A stretch of 64,000 bases of DNA, from NCBI GenBank assembly GCA_963576785.1, contig OY756144.1, positions 1,178,001-1,242,000 of the forward strand. Direction: 5' to 3'. A program made the translations under genes and the position numbers. A model generated the notes under the pieces. It was not told the origin of the DNA. It saw only the letters and a list, made by a program, of their open reading frames with translations, and did not search any database. The DNA comes from Chlorophyllum brunneum. Its lineage: Eukaryota; Basidiomycota; Agaricomycetes; Agaricales; Agaricaceae. This document shows, one piece after another, positions 11,285 through 20,682 of the stretch (within the stretch, counting starts at the first letter, position 1; each line of letters starts with the position of its first letter).

Positions 11285-12094
11285 CTAAAACACCCTAACC
11301 CTCGGAATTTCCATCACTTTTCGAACGTGCTCGATCGTTTGCTCCGCCAGTTCCTTAAATTGATGTGCACATTCACCAGAATGTCCGCACGCAATGGCGG
11401 AGCTTCCAGTGATCAAGTCCCAATGATGAGCGGTATCTCCGGCTAGGTAAATCCAAGCTCCCTCAGGGTTTGTGCGCACAAGGAGATTGATGTGACCCCG
11501 GAGATGACCTGGTGCATCGATAATATAGAGACTTCCATCACCATAAAGGTCGTATGCACGGGGGAAAGGACCAAGCTGCTCCCAATTTATGTCATCCCCG
11601 AGAAATTTGGTCCTTTCGGTGGGTATGATATCGGCGGAAAAGAATGCGTCAGGATTATGGGGCCAAAGTCCATCTTCAAAAAGTTTAGAGGTGTCTCCGC
11701 CAACTATGAATTCACTGTGCGCGAACGGCAGAGCGTAGCCGCTGTGGTCCCAATGGACGTGAGATAAGCAGACGGTGTCTATATCGAGAGGAGACAGACC
11801 GCCTTTGGCCAATGAGTCAATTACATCCTGTTGGATGTTAACCTTGAATATCTCCCGGATATTTTCGACGGTTTTGGGTGAAAGGTTTTCCCAGTCTTTG
11901 CGTATGCCGAGGTCAAAAACAAGTCTCTTTTTACTGGTGGAGTGCTGAAGTGGGAAAGACAGGGATGGAGACCAGAAAGCTTGGCCTGAAGTTGCGTCGT
12001 CGATGAACATGACAGGATCGAGGAAAATGTCTCCCGCCTCGAGAGCGGAAACGATGCAGTAAGGCTGGTTCTTTGTTGGTTGAGGGAGCGCCAT
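11285..12094 (-). CDS. metallo-beta-lactamase-fold hydrolase (lactonase-like)
   Basis: A single-exon coding region of 269 residues with the metallo-beta-lactamase signature HVHWDHSG at about residue 110, the His/Asp set that binds two metal ions. Downstream metal ligands are plausible in DAPGHLRGHINLL (His) and LAGDTAHH (Asp). Length and motif order fit the N-acyl-homoserine-lactonase-like branch of the superfamily, widespread in fungi. The real substrate is unknown and quorum-quenching activity should not be assumed. The ATG (MALPQPTKN) lies just after a 5'-UTR intron: GTGAGT at 12160 to AG at 12108, 53 bp. No signal peptide is seen, so it is probably cytosolic. Confidence 0.85.
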   Translation of the reverse strand: MALPQPTKNQPYCIVSALEAGDIFLDPVMFIDDATSGQAFWSPSLSFPLQHSTSKKRLVFDLGIRKDWENLSPKTVENIREIFKVNIQQDVIDSLAKGGLSPLDIDTVCLSHVHWDHSGYALPFAHSEFIVGGDTSKLFEDGLWPHNPDAFFSADIIPTERTKFLGDDINWEQLGPFPRAYDLYGDGSLYIIDAPGHLRGHINLLVRTNPEGAWIYLAGDTAHHWDLITGSSAIACGHSGECAHQFKELAEQTIEHVRKVMEIPRVRVF

Positions 12095-12107
12095 GGAAAA
12101 ATATTGA

Positions 12108-12160
12108 CTTGCAGCAACAGTATGAAAGGTGATAATAAAAAGGCTGGGAAAGGCACTCAC
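12108..12160 (-). other. 5'-UTR intron of the metallo-beta-lactamase-fold gene
   Basis: On the - strand CAGCTAG|GTGAGTGCC begins the intron and TTGCTGCAAG ends it, 13 bases before the ATG at 12094. Size (53 bp) and signals match the coding introns nearby. Confidence 0.6.
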
Positions 12161-12458
12161 CTAGCTGCGAGAGCGAAGACTGTCCTTGCGAGAGCAGCAC
12201 AAACTCCGCAACCTAGTTAACTGCGCCGAGAAGTCATATGATGCACCCCACCGACCTGCCATTATTTCACCGCTAAGCTTCAGCGATGATGTGGACCGTT
12301 AACAGCTCAACAGCTTGACAAAAATAATTGATTTGGCCCGTTTCCCGCTTTTCACAGAAGGCTGTCTTCAAAAGTGTGCTAGAATCCATGTATCGCATTT
12401 TACAAGGAGGACGTCTAATATTGCCTCCGTTACCAGAAAAGTACCGAAAAACTATGAA

Positions 12459-12749
12459 TCAATCAAGCTTCTCCTTCTTCCTCAACATTTCCTCGTCTTC
12501 TCTCTGCAACTCAGCATCAATCATTGCCCCACGAGACGGTTTATTCCCGTGGTCCATCGCAGGCTTCAATGGATTCTTGACAGTTTGCTTACTCTCATCG
12601 AGGTGATGTTCACGCTGTTCCTCAGCACTAAGCTTGTTCGAAATGCTGCGCTCGTCTCTGTTAAGAATCCGTTTGAGGAGGCGGGTGTGTGGAGGATAAA
12701 GGAACAACGCACTTAGAGTCAAGGCTGAGGTGCGCAGAACCAGGGCCAT
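12459..12749 (-). CDS. small 96-residue protein, unrecognised
   Basis: An uninterrupted frame from ATG (MALVLRTSALTLSALFLYPP) to TGA. The first 20 residues are hydrophobic and could be a signal anchor or mitochondrial presequence. The rest is charged and helical, with a KPAMDHGNKPSRG segment and a Glu/Lys-rich tail (LQREDEEMLRKKEKLD). I recognise no family. It is probably real because the composition is protein-like and an AG-GT-rich promoter gap follows. An upstream 5' exon cannot be excluded. Confidence 0.45.
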   Translation of the reverse strand: MALVLRTSALTLSALFLYPPHTRLLKRILNRDERSISNKLSAEEQREHHLDESKQTVKNPLKPAMDHGNKPSRGAMIDAELQREDEEMLRKKEKLD

Positions 12750-13050
12750 GTTCGAAACGTTCTCGACGTTCCCTTTCTCCTTTCTCCGGCCCTGTTTCTT
12801 TGGGTGGCCTGGGGGAGGGTGATAGTTAGGACTGGGGATCAGGTGGTACAAGAACCTGTGACGTACCTCTGATCTTGGGCCTCGTAGATGCGTGGTTCTC
12901 CGACGTTGGAATGCATAATGTGTATGTGCTATAGGTGGAGTCTCGAGCTAGCCTATATACCTTTTATCGCGCCACTACAACTCATCCATGACATCATATC
13001 GGGCCACAACATAGGGTGATTTCGCGGAAAGGAGAAAAAGAAGAGTTCAT

Positions 13051-13134
13051 AGGCGTTACCAGGGTTCGAACCTGGGTTTCGGGAAATCAGAAAGTAGTCA
13101 AAATCCCGAGTGATAACCACTACACTATAACGCC
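13051..13134 (-). tRNA. tRNA-Gln (UUG) with a 12-nt intron
   Basis: On the - strand the acceptor arms GGCGTTA and TAACGCC pair fully. The D arm reads AGTGTAGTGGTTATCAC and the T arm is CCCAG-GTTCGAAC-CTGGG. Anticodon stem CGGGA/TCCCG encloses TTTTGA, giving anticodon TTG. A 12-nt intron (CTACTTTCTGAT) follows position 37. The sequence is close to yeast tRNA-Gln(UUG). Confidence 0.9.
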
Positions 13135-13221
13135 ATAGCTCCTTGCACCCCCATTCAAGTCCTGTCATCCAGCCCTGCGAAGGACTGCACATCCCTTTTG
13201 GCAGCAAACTCAGCCCTCTGA

Positions 13222-13901
13222 ATGTCCTCTCACCACCCGTACCACCACCCAGAATATGCACCTCCAGTCCTCCGTGCTCCTTCTCCTGCAAGTTCTGTAG
13301 GAACGACATACGGACCGGACCAAACCTCGTTTTCGGATTCTGAGCATCAGATTTCACAAACCGCGTTCGAGCGGAAATGGTTGGCAAAGTTGGATTTGGA
13401 TAAGCCGAGGAAGGAAGAGGAAGAGGCTAATGAGAATCCATTGATCCCTCGGACGGAGAACAAGGATGAGGAGAATGGTACGTTTATGATCAGCTGTCGC
13501 TGTCGGTGACTGATGGGTTGTGTTGTTTGACAGCTATGGTAGAGAAGATACTGAAGAACTTGCGAGCTAAGATTCAACAACTGGAAGAAGATGAAGTATT
13601 CGAACAAACGTTGTTGCGTGGCTCGCAGGTTGAGCTTGAGACGCGTCCGTCTACGAATGATATCGACGTGTTGATGAAGAGCATGATGGGTACGAGCATG
13701 TCCTTGACTGAAGGGCCTGGTGGCAAGATTTTTGGACGTGCAGCTCACGAACCTTTGACGGATGGCCCTTGGAATAACCACAATCAGTCAATGATGTATG
13801 AAGGCAATTCTGCTGTTGAGATGGAGGGTATATTGGCCAATGTGACGACTTCAACTCCCGGAAAGCGTAGCCGAGGTGGCAAGTCTCGCAGGGTCAAATG
13901 A
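13222..13901 (+). CDS. 207-residue protein, unrecognised
   Basis: Two exons, 13222..13477 and 13534..13901, joined in phase 1 by a 56-bp GT-AG intron. The N-terminus is His/Pro/Tyr-rich and disordered (MSSHHPYHHPEYAPPV). A charged helix (FERKWLAKLDLDKPRKEEEE) leads into a predicted coiled coil across the junction (MVEKILKNLRAKIQQLEEDE). The C-terminus is basic (KRSRGGKSRRVK), suggesting a nuclear signal. I recognise no family. The stop lies 66 bp from the stop of the converging BTB gene 2. Confidence 0.65.
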
Positions 13902-13966
13902 TTATACCCGGTTGGCATTCATCTACTATCGTACAACAGTCACAACTAAATAACTTCATAGGTCTG

Positions 13967-15346
13967 TCAATCGGACGAATCAGCATCCGAGAAATAGTCC
14001 GGCAGCGCATCCTCGACTCGTTTAATAATCTCATTGATGCTCCTTCTCGCCACCTGCCTGCAATCGTGGTGCATGTACGTTGCACTTCCCCACCTATCAT
14101 AGTCTTTGGAGATCTGCTTCAATCTTCCAATCACGTCGGCGAGGCCAAGACCGAGCAGTGTATCGCCCCTTGTTTTCTCCTTCCAGAATTCCAACCAACT
14201 CTGTGTGCAACCATGCTGGTGCCATGTCGCTCCGCAGGAGATGGAATGCTCAAAGTGAGGAGGCGTCCTACGGAGCTCCTCCCACGTTTCCGTGAGTCGG
14301 TAGTATCCGGCCAGTAGACGGAGTTGTTGCTGCGGCGTGAGGAATACACGTTTCTTGCTCTCTGGGTCGGATGATTCGGCGCTGGGCACATGGGTTACTG
14401 AGCCGCTGGCGTTGGATGTCAGGGAGGACTGGATGATGGAGGTCTTGTGGATGACATCAACGCGTGGACTCCGAACGATAACAGCTTTCTGCATAACTTC
14501 GAGATATGCGACACCACGCAGCGTTCTGAGCCCGAGTTCGTCTGCGAGGGTCATGGCAAGATAGGCATATTGCACGGAGCCGATCATTAGGTCCCTCAGA
14601 AGCTGGATCATGGTGTTGAGCAATCTCTCGTGGTTGCATAGCTGGGCGAGGCGGATGAGGCGTGTGAGCTGTTCAGTGTTTTCGATCTTGGGGTTGTAGG
14701 ACGAGGGTGTGGGGGTAAATGCGAGAGGAATTGGGTAGGTAGTTGATGGGGAGAGGATGGGGGATGGTTTTCGGTTGACATACTCCTGGATGGCGTCGAG
14801 AGCCCATGTCTCGGTACTCTTGAATGCATACTTGTTGGAGATACGTGCGATAGCCACGAGCTGGTCGAGGTCGGCCGAGGGGCTTGTGACCACGCTCAGC
14901 TCAGAGGGTCTGTGGGGGGTCAGTAAGAATATGGCTACATAAGCGGTGGGGACGTACAGAGCATAGAGAGTCCATAGAAAGTGTCTGAACTCTGCGGGAG
15001 TGTCGCCTGTGAGGACGATGGGATTATCGTCCGAGGTGCCCTCGAGGGGATGTTCTCCTGGTGGCAATGAGAACATGGTCTTGAAGCTGGACGAGTCCTT
15101 GCTCAGAATTGAACGGTGGACCTGAGATAAGTTAGCCGTGGACACACAGAGACTCGAAGAACACACGTTGAAGAGCACATCGCCGACGAGGAGGACGCAG
15201 CTGCCGTCGTCAAAGTAATAAGCAGGGTCGTGTGGGTAGGGCTGGTGCATTGCCTGGTATTTCTCGGGGGGTCCAGTGTTCTGGAGGCTGTCGCATCTGC
15301 TGCGTTTGCGGGCGAGGTGGGAGGGAGAAGCGAGAGAATGGGCCAT
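13967..15346 (-). CDS. BTB/POZ domain protein 2
   Basis: 428 residues from exons 15346..15167, 15121..14958 and 14909..13967. The BTB fold reads PAYYFDDGSCVLLVGDVLFN, then VHRSILSKDSSSFKTMFSLP and NPIVLTGDTPAEFRHFLWTL. Introns fall at the same two places as in the other three copies (phase 0 after LFN, phase 2 near the end of the BTB fold). Both introns here are multiples of three without stops, so retention would not break the frame. The C-terminal half is longer than in copies 1, 3 and 4 and ends DALPDYFSDADSSD. The ATG at 15346 gives a basic leader (LARKRSRC); an ATG at 15250 (MHQPYPHD) is an alternative start. Function is unknown. Confidence 0.82.
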   Translation of the reverse strand: MAHSLASPSHLARKRSRCDSLQNTGPPEKYQAMHQPYPHDPAYYFDDGSCVLLVGDVLFNVCSSSLCVSTANLSQVHRSILSKDSSSFKTMFSLPPGEHPLEGTSDDNPIVLTGDTPAEFRHFLWTLYALYVPTAYVAIFLLTPHRPSELSVVTSPSADLDQLVAIARISNKYAFKSTETWALDAIQEYVNRKPSPILSPSTTYPIPLAFTPTPSSYNPKIENTEQLTRLIRLAQLCNHERLLNTMIQLLRDLMIGSVQYAYLAMTLADELGLRTLRGVAYLEVMQKAVIVRSPRVDVIHKTSIIQSSLTSNASGSVTHVPSAESSDPESKKRVFLTPQQQLRLLAGYYRLTETWEELRRTPPHFEHSISCGATWHQHGCTQSWLEFWKEKTRGDTLLGLGLADVIGRLKQISKDYDRWGSATYMHHDCRQVARRSINEIIKRVEDALPDYFSDADSSD

Positions 15347-15412
15347 CACAGCTGTTTGGCTGCACTTGCCCTTATCTCTCTCCCACCATCACCGATATGT
15401 CCTCCGCACCGA

Positions 15413-16594
15413 ATGCCTTTCCCCGATGCCCCTCTCAGCGGCGGCCGCTCCATCCCCACCATTGCCTTTGGCATCGGCAGTGCGAACAAGGGACACGACG
15501 TCCGCAAGTACGTAGTAAACGCCCTGGACCACGGCTTCTCCCACATCGACACCGCCCAATGTACGCGCTCTCTGTGTCGTCTCTTGTCTTTCCTCATTGT
15601 ACCCCTTAGTCTATGGCAACGAAGAGAGCGTTGGCGTGGCCATCCGTGAAAGTGGCCTCTGCCGTTCCGAGCTCTTCGTCACCACCAAGTGGGCGGGCAA
15701 CCCAAATGTTCGCGAGTCTCTCCAAACGAGCCTGTCCAAGGTATGTTGGTCATATACGCCTATTTTCCAGCTGAAACCTATTAAACCAGCTTGGTCTCGA
15801 ATACGTTGACCTATTCCTCATCCACGTCCCTCAACCGTCCAGGGGAAACATCGAACACATATGGCTCCAATTCGAACAAGTCCGCGAAGCAGGTCTGACC
15901 AGGTTAGCTACACATCTCTGCTCCTCAACCCCTTATTCTGACACTTGCTTGTAGAAGCATCGGTGTCAGCAATTTCAAGACCGAGGATTTACAGCAAGTA
16001 CTCAACGTTGCACGCCTCAAACCCGTCGTAAACCAGGTACCACCAACTCGGGTTCTTGTTTGCACCTCGCTCACTCGCCGTTAGATCCAATTTCACCCCT
16101 ACAACTGGGGCCAAAATAAGGGGCTTCTCGATTTCCACTTCGAGCATGGGATTGTTACAGAAGGCTATAGTAGTCTGACGTACGTTATTTCTCCCTTCAC
16201 CAAGCTGAACCCACCAGATGTCACTAGGCCACTTACTCGGTACCCCGGTGGTCCAGTCGACGCTGCTCTTGCCCAAGCTGCCAGACGCCTCGGTGCCACC
16301 CCAACACAAGTTATCTTCTCCTGGGTGAAAGCCAAAGGAGTGGTGATCGTCACGTATGTCGCCGTATCTTCGGAGAGTGTCTACCTCGCTGAAACCTATC
16401 AGGACCACGTCAAAGTCTCAACGGTTGAGGGAGTATCTAGCCGCTGGGGACCTGCGTTAGTAGGATTTTACTTGTGGTGCATCCCTTAACCTCCCTCAAC
16501 AGCGGACCTGATGCCTCAAGAGATTGCCGCTATAGATGAAGCAGGCTCAGCGGGCCCACCGTCTCCTGTCTGCTTCGAACCGCTTACGACTTGA
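15413..16594 (+). CDS. aldo/keto reductase
   Basis: An NADPH-dependent carbonyl reductase of the AKR superfamily, 279 residues in eight exons: 15413..15560, 15610..15740, 15790..15902, 15955..16036, 16085..16179, 16228..16353, 16403..16455 and 16503..16594. The catalytic Asp-Tyr region is HIDTAQFYGNEESVG. The Lys is in ELFVTTKWAGNP and the His in DLFLIHVPQP. SIGVSNFKTEDL and VVNQIQFHPYNWG are the conserved loops. VIFSWVKAKGVVIVT followed by TTTSKSQRLREYL is the cofactor-binding end. The physiological substrate cannot be told. The start is only 66 bp from the divergent BTB2 ATG, so the two probably share a promoter. Confidence 0.92.
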
Positions 16595-16802
16595 CTCTCA
16601 AACAAGCGGTGGCGTCTTTGGTTAATTCTTTCCATCACACTCACCCTCGTGTTCTATGTTATTCGTGGATTCTGTCCTGCCCGCTCCGTTATCTAGTTAT
16701 ATGATTATGATCATTGATCTTCGATCATGTGAGCACACACCGCCCTCCTCAAGGCAGACCTGCTCGACACACGTGAAGTCCTCTGTCACCTCGTCTTCAA
16801 CC

Positions 16803-18031
16803 ATGGAAAATAGCAGTCTTTCACCTCCACTAGAAGACCTGACCAAGGACGAAATCTATTACTTTGATGATGGTAACTGTGTTCTCCGCACTGGAGACCA
16901 CTTGTTTAGGGTGTGTTGCTAGGGTGATTAATCTCAGTCGAGTATGCTGATACAGTGATTGCTAGCTGCATCGTTCCATCCTTCGAATGCATTCCTCGTT
17001 TTTTAAGAATATGTTTTCCTTACCACAGACCCTCGATAAAAACCCTGGTAGTGGGGAGACAGATGATGAGCCGATAACATGTGATGATTCTCCCGAAGCA
17101 TTTCGGGCACTGTGTTGGGCGTTATATGCGGAGTAAGGTCATTCTTTTACTTATTTCACTCAAAATTTGACTCCAAATCCCAAGTCCTTTGGACACCGGC
17201 AATGAAGCAAAGCTTTCCGTTCAAAACGTCCAGAAAATCGCTCACATAAGTTTACTGGCACATAAATACGAATTTACCGCCCTTGAGACGTGGGCCAGGC
17301 AGATCTGTCGAGAACTCCCGGTACCAGAGATCCTCGTGAATTTTCCTCTCGAGGACCTCAAGTATCTCGCATACGTGGTCGTTCACTGCCAGTGGAAAGA
17401 GGTTAAAGGAAAGCTGGATTCACATATCGCTACCGGCGTCCTTCGGGAGGAAAACCAATACTCTGTTTCCTCAGCTAGCACACTCTCCAGGGCAATCCAA
17501 ATTGCTGATTATATTGACGATGGGCGACTGCGGGCCAGGTCCTATTATGCATATCTACTCAACACAAATTGGGCCCTGCATCCAGGAGTGCGCCAAAAGC
17601 ACAAGGTTCCCTTGCAACTCGATAACATCGCGGATTTCTCGAGTGTCGAATCGCTGTCGAGTCTCTCCGACAAACAAAAGCTCTGTCTCTTCCGAGGGCT
17701 TTCCTCCATGCAAACCCTCCGAAATCGGCTTTGGAGCATGCCGATTATCGATACACTTCCTGAAGCATGTGATACTTCGACGTGGCATGGGTGTCATGGT
17801 ACTTGGATGTCGTGGTGGTCAGATCATGCCGTAAGACTTAATAAGGTGGCGGCTATGGACAGTCCATTGGACTTTCTTGCAGGTATGATCAAGAGAGTAG
17901 CGGCGGACCCGCCGCCGCTCAGGGGTCATACAAATTCGTCTACGAAGGAGTGTATTCCTCATATTGTGGCTCAGCTGACGAGGCTCAAGGAGGTGTTTGA
18001 GCAGGACTTGCCGAAGTACTTTGAGTCGTAG
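16803..18031 (+). CDS. BTB/POZ domain protein 3
   Basis: 373 residues from exons 16803..16910, 16966..17132 and 17185..18031. The BTB fold reads IYYFDDGNCVLRTGDHLFR, then LHRSILRMHSSFFKNMFSLP and EPITCDDSPEAFRALCWALY. The second half has ISLLAHKYEFTALETWARQI and ends QDLPKYFES, matching BTB1 closely. Intron positions and phases equal those of its paralogues. The ATG is in ACCATGG. It is followed 359 bp later by BTB4 in the same orientation, indicating tandem duplication. Confidence 0.87.
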
Positions 18032-18390
18032 GTTTTGGTAGGAAATGTTGCGGTGGACACGTTTTCCATTCTAGACCTGGGGGTCACTTATCCCAGTGCC
18101 TATCCTAAAGTCACATGGATATAAACACTCCGACACCTACCTCCAACGTCGTACACCACGTTGGAATAACGGTGGAACGACCTCGTGTCCTGATCTGAGT
18201 TTTAATTTACTTTCCCTGTTCTTCATAAACTGGATTCTAGTAGATAAGCTGGGCGGCCATGTATGGTATATTTAACTATACATGGCTCAGGGTTCAATTC
18301 ATTTCACGACTTGAGTGCCAGGTATAATTACTTGCAGTCTAACCCTGGCTCGCACCTCCACCTCTCTGTCGAACCCCTTCAACAACTACC
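18032..18390. other. spacer between tandem BTB genes
   Basis: Noncoding; must contain the BTB3 3' UTR and the BTB4 promoter. A TATA-like TATATTTAACTATA lies at about 18,266, 125 bp before the BTB4 ATG. Confidence 0.4.
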
Positions 18391-19638
18391 ATGGGCACCT
18401 CTACTGAATTGAAAAAAGATTGCACATACTACTTTGAGGACGGGAACTGCGTACTTCGAGTGGAAAACTACCTTTTCAACGTGGGTCTTCTCGAGCTCTT
18501 TGACCGAGGTTCAATCACGGTCCATCATCCAGCTTCATCGCACCATGCTTCGCAGAAACTCCGTATTCTTCGCAAACATGTTCTCGTTACCCCACGGGTG
18601 TGAGACAAATCAGAACATGGATGGGAGTAGTGATGGCCATCCTATTGTGTGCGGAGACACTGTCGAGGCTTTCCGAGCTTGGTGCTGGGCTTTGTATGCT
18701 GGGTGAGCCACTGGTCCTTTTGAGTGGGGAATTGGTTCCACTTACAGTACTGGAAAAGGTTCAATGAATTTAAAGGATCCAACGCGACTGAAGACTTTGA
18801 TACGGAGACGTTCGCTCACATCGGGCTGCTAGCGCACAAATACGAATGTGACACGATTGAGAAATGGGCGCAGACGAAGCTTGATTCGAAACTTGAAACT
18901 GCCCAAAGTAACAGACAGAACAAAAGTCCGTTGGACACTCGGGCATTTCTCTTTCTGAGTCCACCTCAGCATCCATCAATCAGGGTGCTTGAGTATCTAA
19001 TCCAGACTTCGACGAAGTGTAATTGGACATCTGCCAAGAGAAAAACCGAGAATTTACTTCTGGAAACCATCAATAGCACACCAGCCATCGGAGTGTCGAA
19101 TTCTGCAAGTCAGCTGAGCGTAGTGCTCAGAATCGCAGACACCTTAAACGATAACGGACTGAAAGCCAAGGCTTACTATGCGTTTTTGCGTTCCGTGAAC
19201 TGGACGTTATCCCCAAACGAACCGAAAAAACGATCCTCCCCATTTGCTTTCGTTAACCCGGGATTTGCCCTGGGTACTGTTGCGAATCACGTTTGGTGGG
19301 ATTCTTTGGATGCTTTGACGGACGCGCAGAAGATCTGCTTATACCGTGGCTTCCATGGCCTCTCAGCCCTTCGTAGTCAGTTGCGGGCTATGCCGGAAGT
19401 GCCGGGGATGACTCCGTGTCGTTGTCTTAATAGGTTGCAGGACGAATGGAGAGTCTTTGCCGAGAAGGGTGATCTCCCCGACGACCCAAAGGTATACTTA
19501 GAGATGGCTAAGAGCAGCATAAAGTGGAGCAAAATTGTCGCTCACAACGGGACATGTGGAGAAAGCGAGCTGCGACAAGAACTGAACAAGTTTTTGGAGG
19601 GATTTGATGTTTGTTTAGTGAACTTCTTTCCGTCCTGA
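18391..19638 (+). CDS. BTB/POZ domain protein 4
   Basis: 379 residues from exons 18391..18480, 18533..18702 and 18759..19638. The BTB fold reads CTYYFEDGNCVLRVENYLFN, then LHRTMLRRNSVFFANMFSLP and HPIVCGDTVEAFRAWCWALY. The downstream half contains IGLLAHKYECDTIEKWAQ. The third exon starts at 18759: an earlier AG at 18747 would break frame, so the acceptor after TGGAAAAG is preferred. It ends LVNFFPS. It is the tandem partner of BTB3. Confidence 0.85.
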
Positions 19639-20682
19639 TTACCCCAAATGCCTCGCGTGAAAAAGTGTCATCGTGTAGTGTTAGCTTTCGATCTACAGTG
19701 TGTGGTATGTTAGAGACGGGATATTGACTCTTCTTACTTAAGAAATCATTGAAGACACCCGACAAACCCGCCTCAAAGACCGTTCGGAGCAATTACGGTT
19801 GTCACTGGTTCAGTTCTGGAGCCACTTTTCGCTTCAGGAGATATAAAGACCAGTTCTCAACGAAAACCTTCAAGTCCTCATCTGTACCCGCATCCCGTAT
19901 GTTTCATATCGTTAAAATACCGAAGTGTTACCTGTAATCCTGGGAACAGGAACACCGAAAGGAGTACTGTCGGGCGTGGATGATGATCTTGCGGATGAAT
20001 ACTGGCTAGGGTGGTGGCTGGTCCGGGACCGTTGGGAATCTCCACAGGGTAGTGCTTGACCAAAGTTATCGTCGGGCGCTCTAGTGCCAATGGTCAAGGA
20101 CTCGTTATGACTCCTTCAGCATGTTTTGGGCAACGTTCTGCGCCCCTGATTTCCAGATAGGGCAGGGTCAAGTCGAGAAGGCATGATACAAAGTTCCAAC
20201 TAGTGCGAACAGTCAATGCTTCCAGCAACGATCATCAGTCAATCAACATGCATCGCCCGAGAACGAGTCAGAAAATGGAACGAAGCATTATCGCCTTTCC
20301 ACAAATACACGATGACTCCAGGCTCGACACGTACATATAACCAAATAACGCGACGCGTAATTAAATGATCATCCGATGATTGGGTTCTCACGTAGCTGAA
20401 TTTCCGCGAAAAAATTCGTAGCGGCATATATCGTCGAGTAGGCGCAAACTTTCTCTGGAGTTCTGAATCCCAACATTATAAACCCCCAGGTTACTGACCT
20501 GAATAATTCGATCGCATTTCCCGAGGCGACGTATGTTAACATCAAGTCCAAACAAGGTGGCTTAGTAAGTGATTATCATAAAACCTCGCGGTGGCTCTTG
20601 TCCTCTCCTCATCTCTCACCTCCATCTCGTTTGCCCCGTCTGTAAAACACTACGATTTAGTTGACAACTCACTCTGAAGGTC
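19639..20682. other. intergenic, nothing recognised
   Basis: About 1 kb before RNR1. Only short unrelated frames on both strands. The last 100 bp are pyrimidine-rich (CTCTCCTCATCTCTCACC), as is common before highly expressed fungal genes. Confidence 0.5.
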
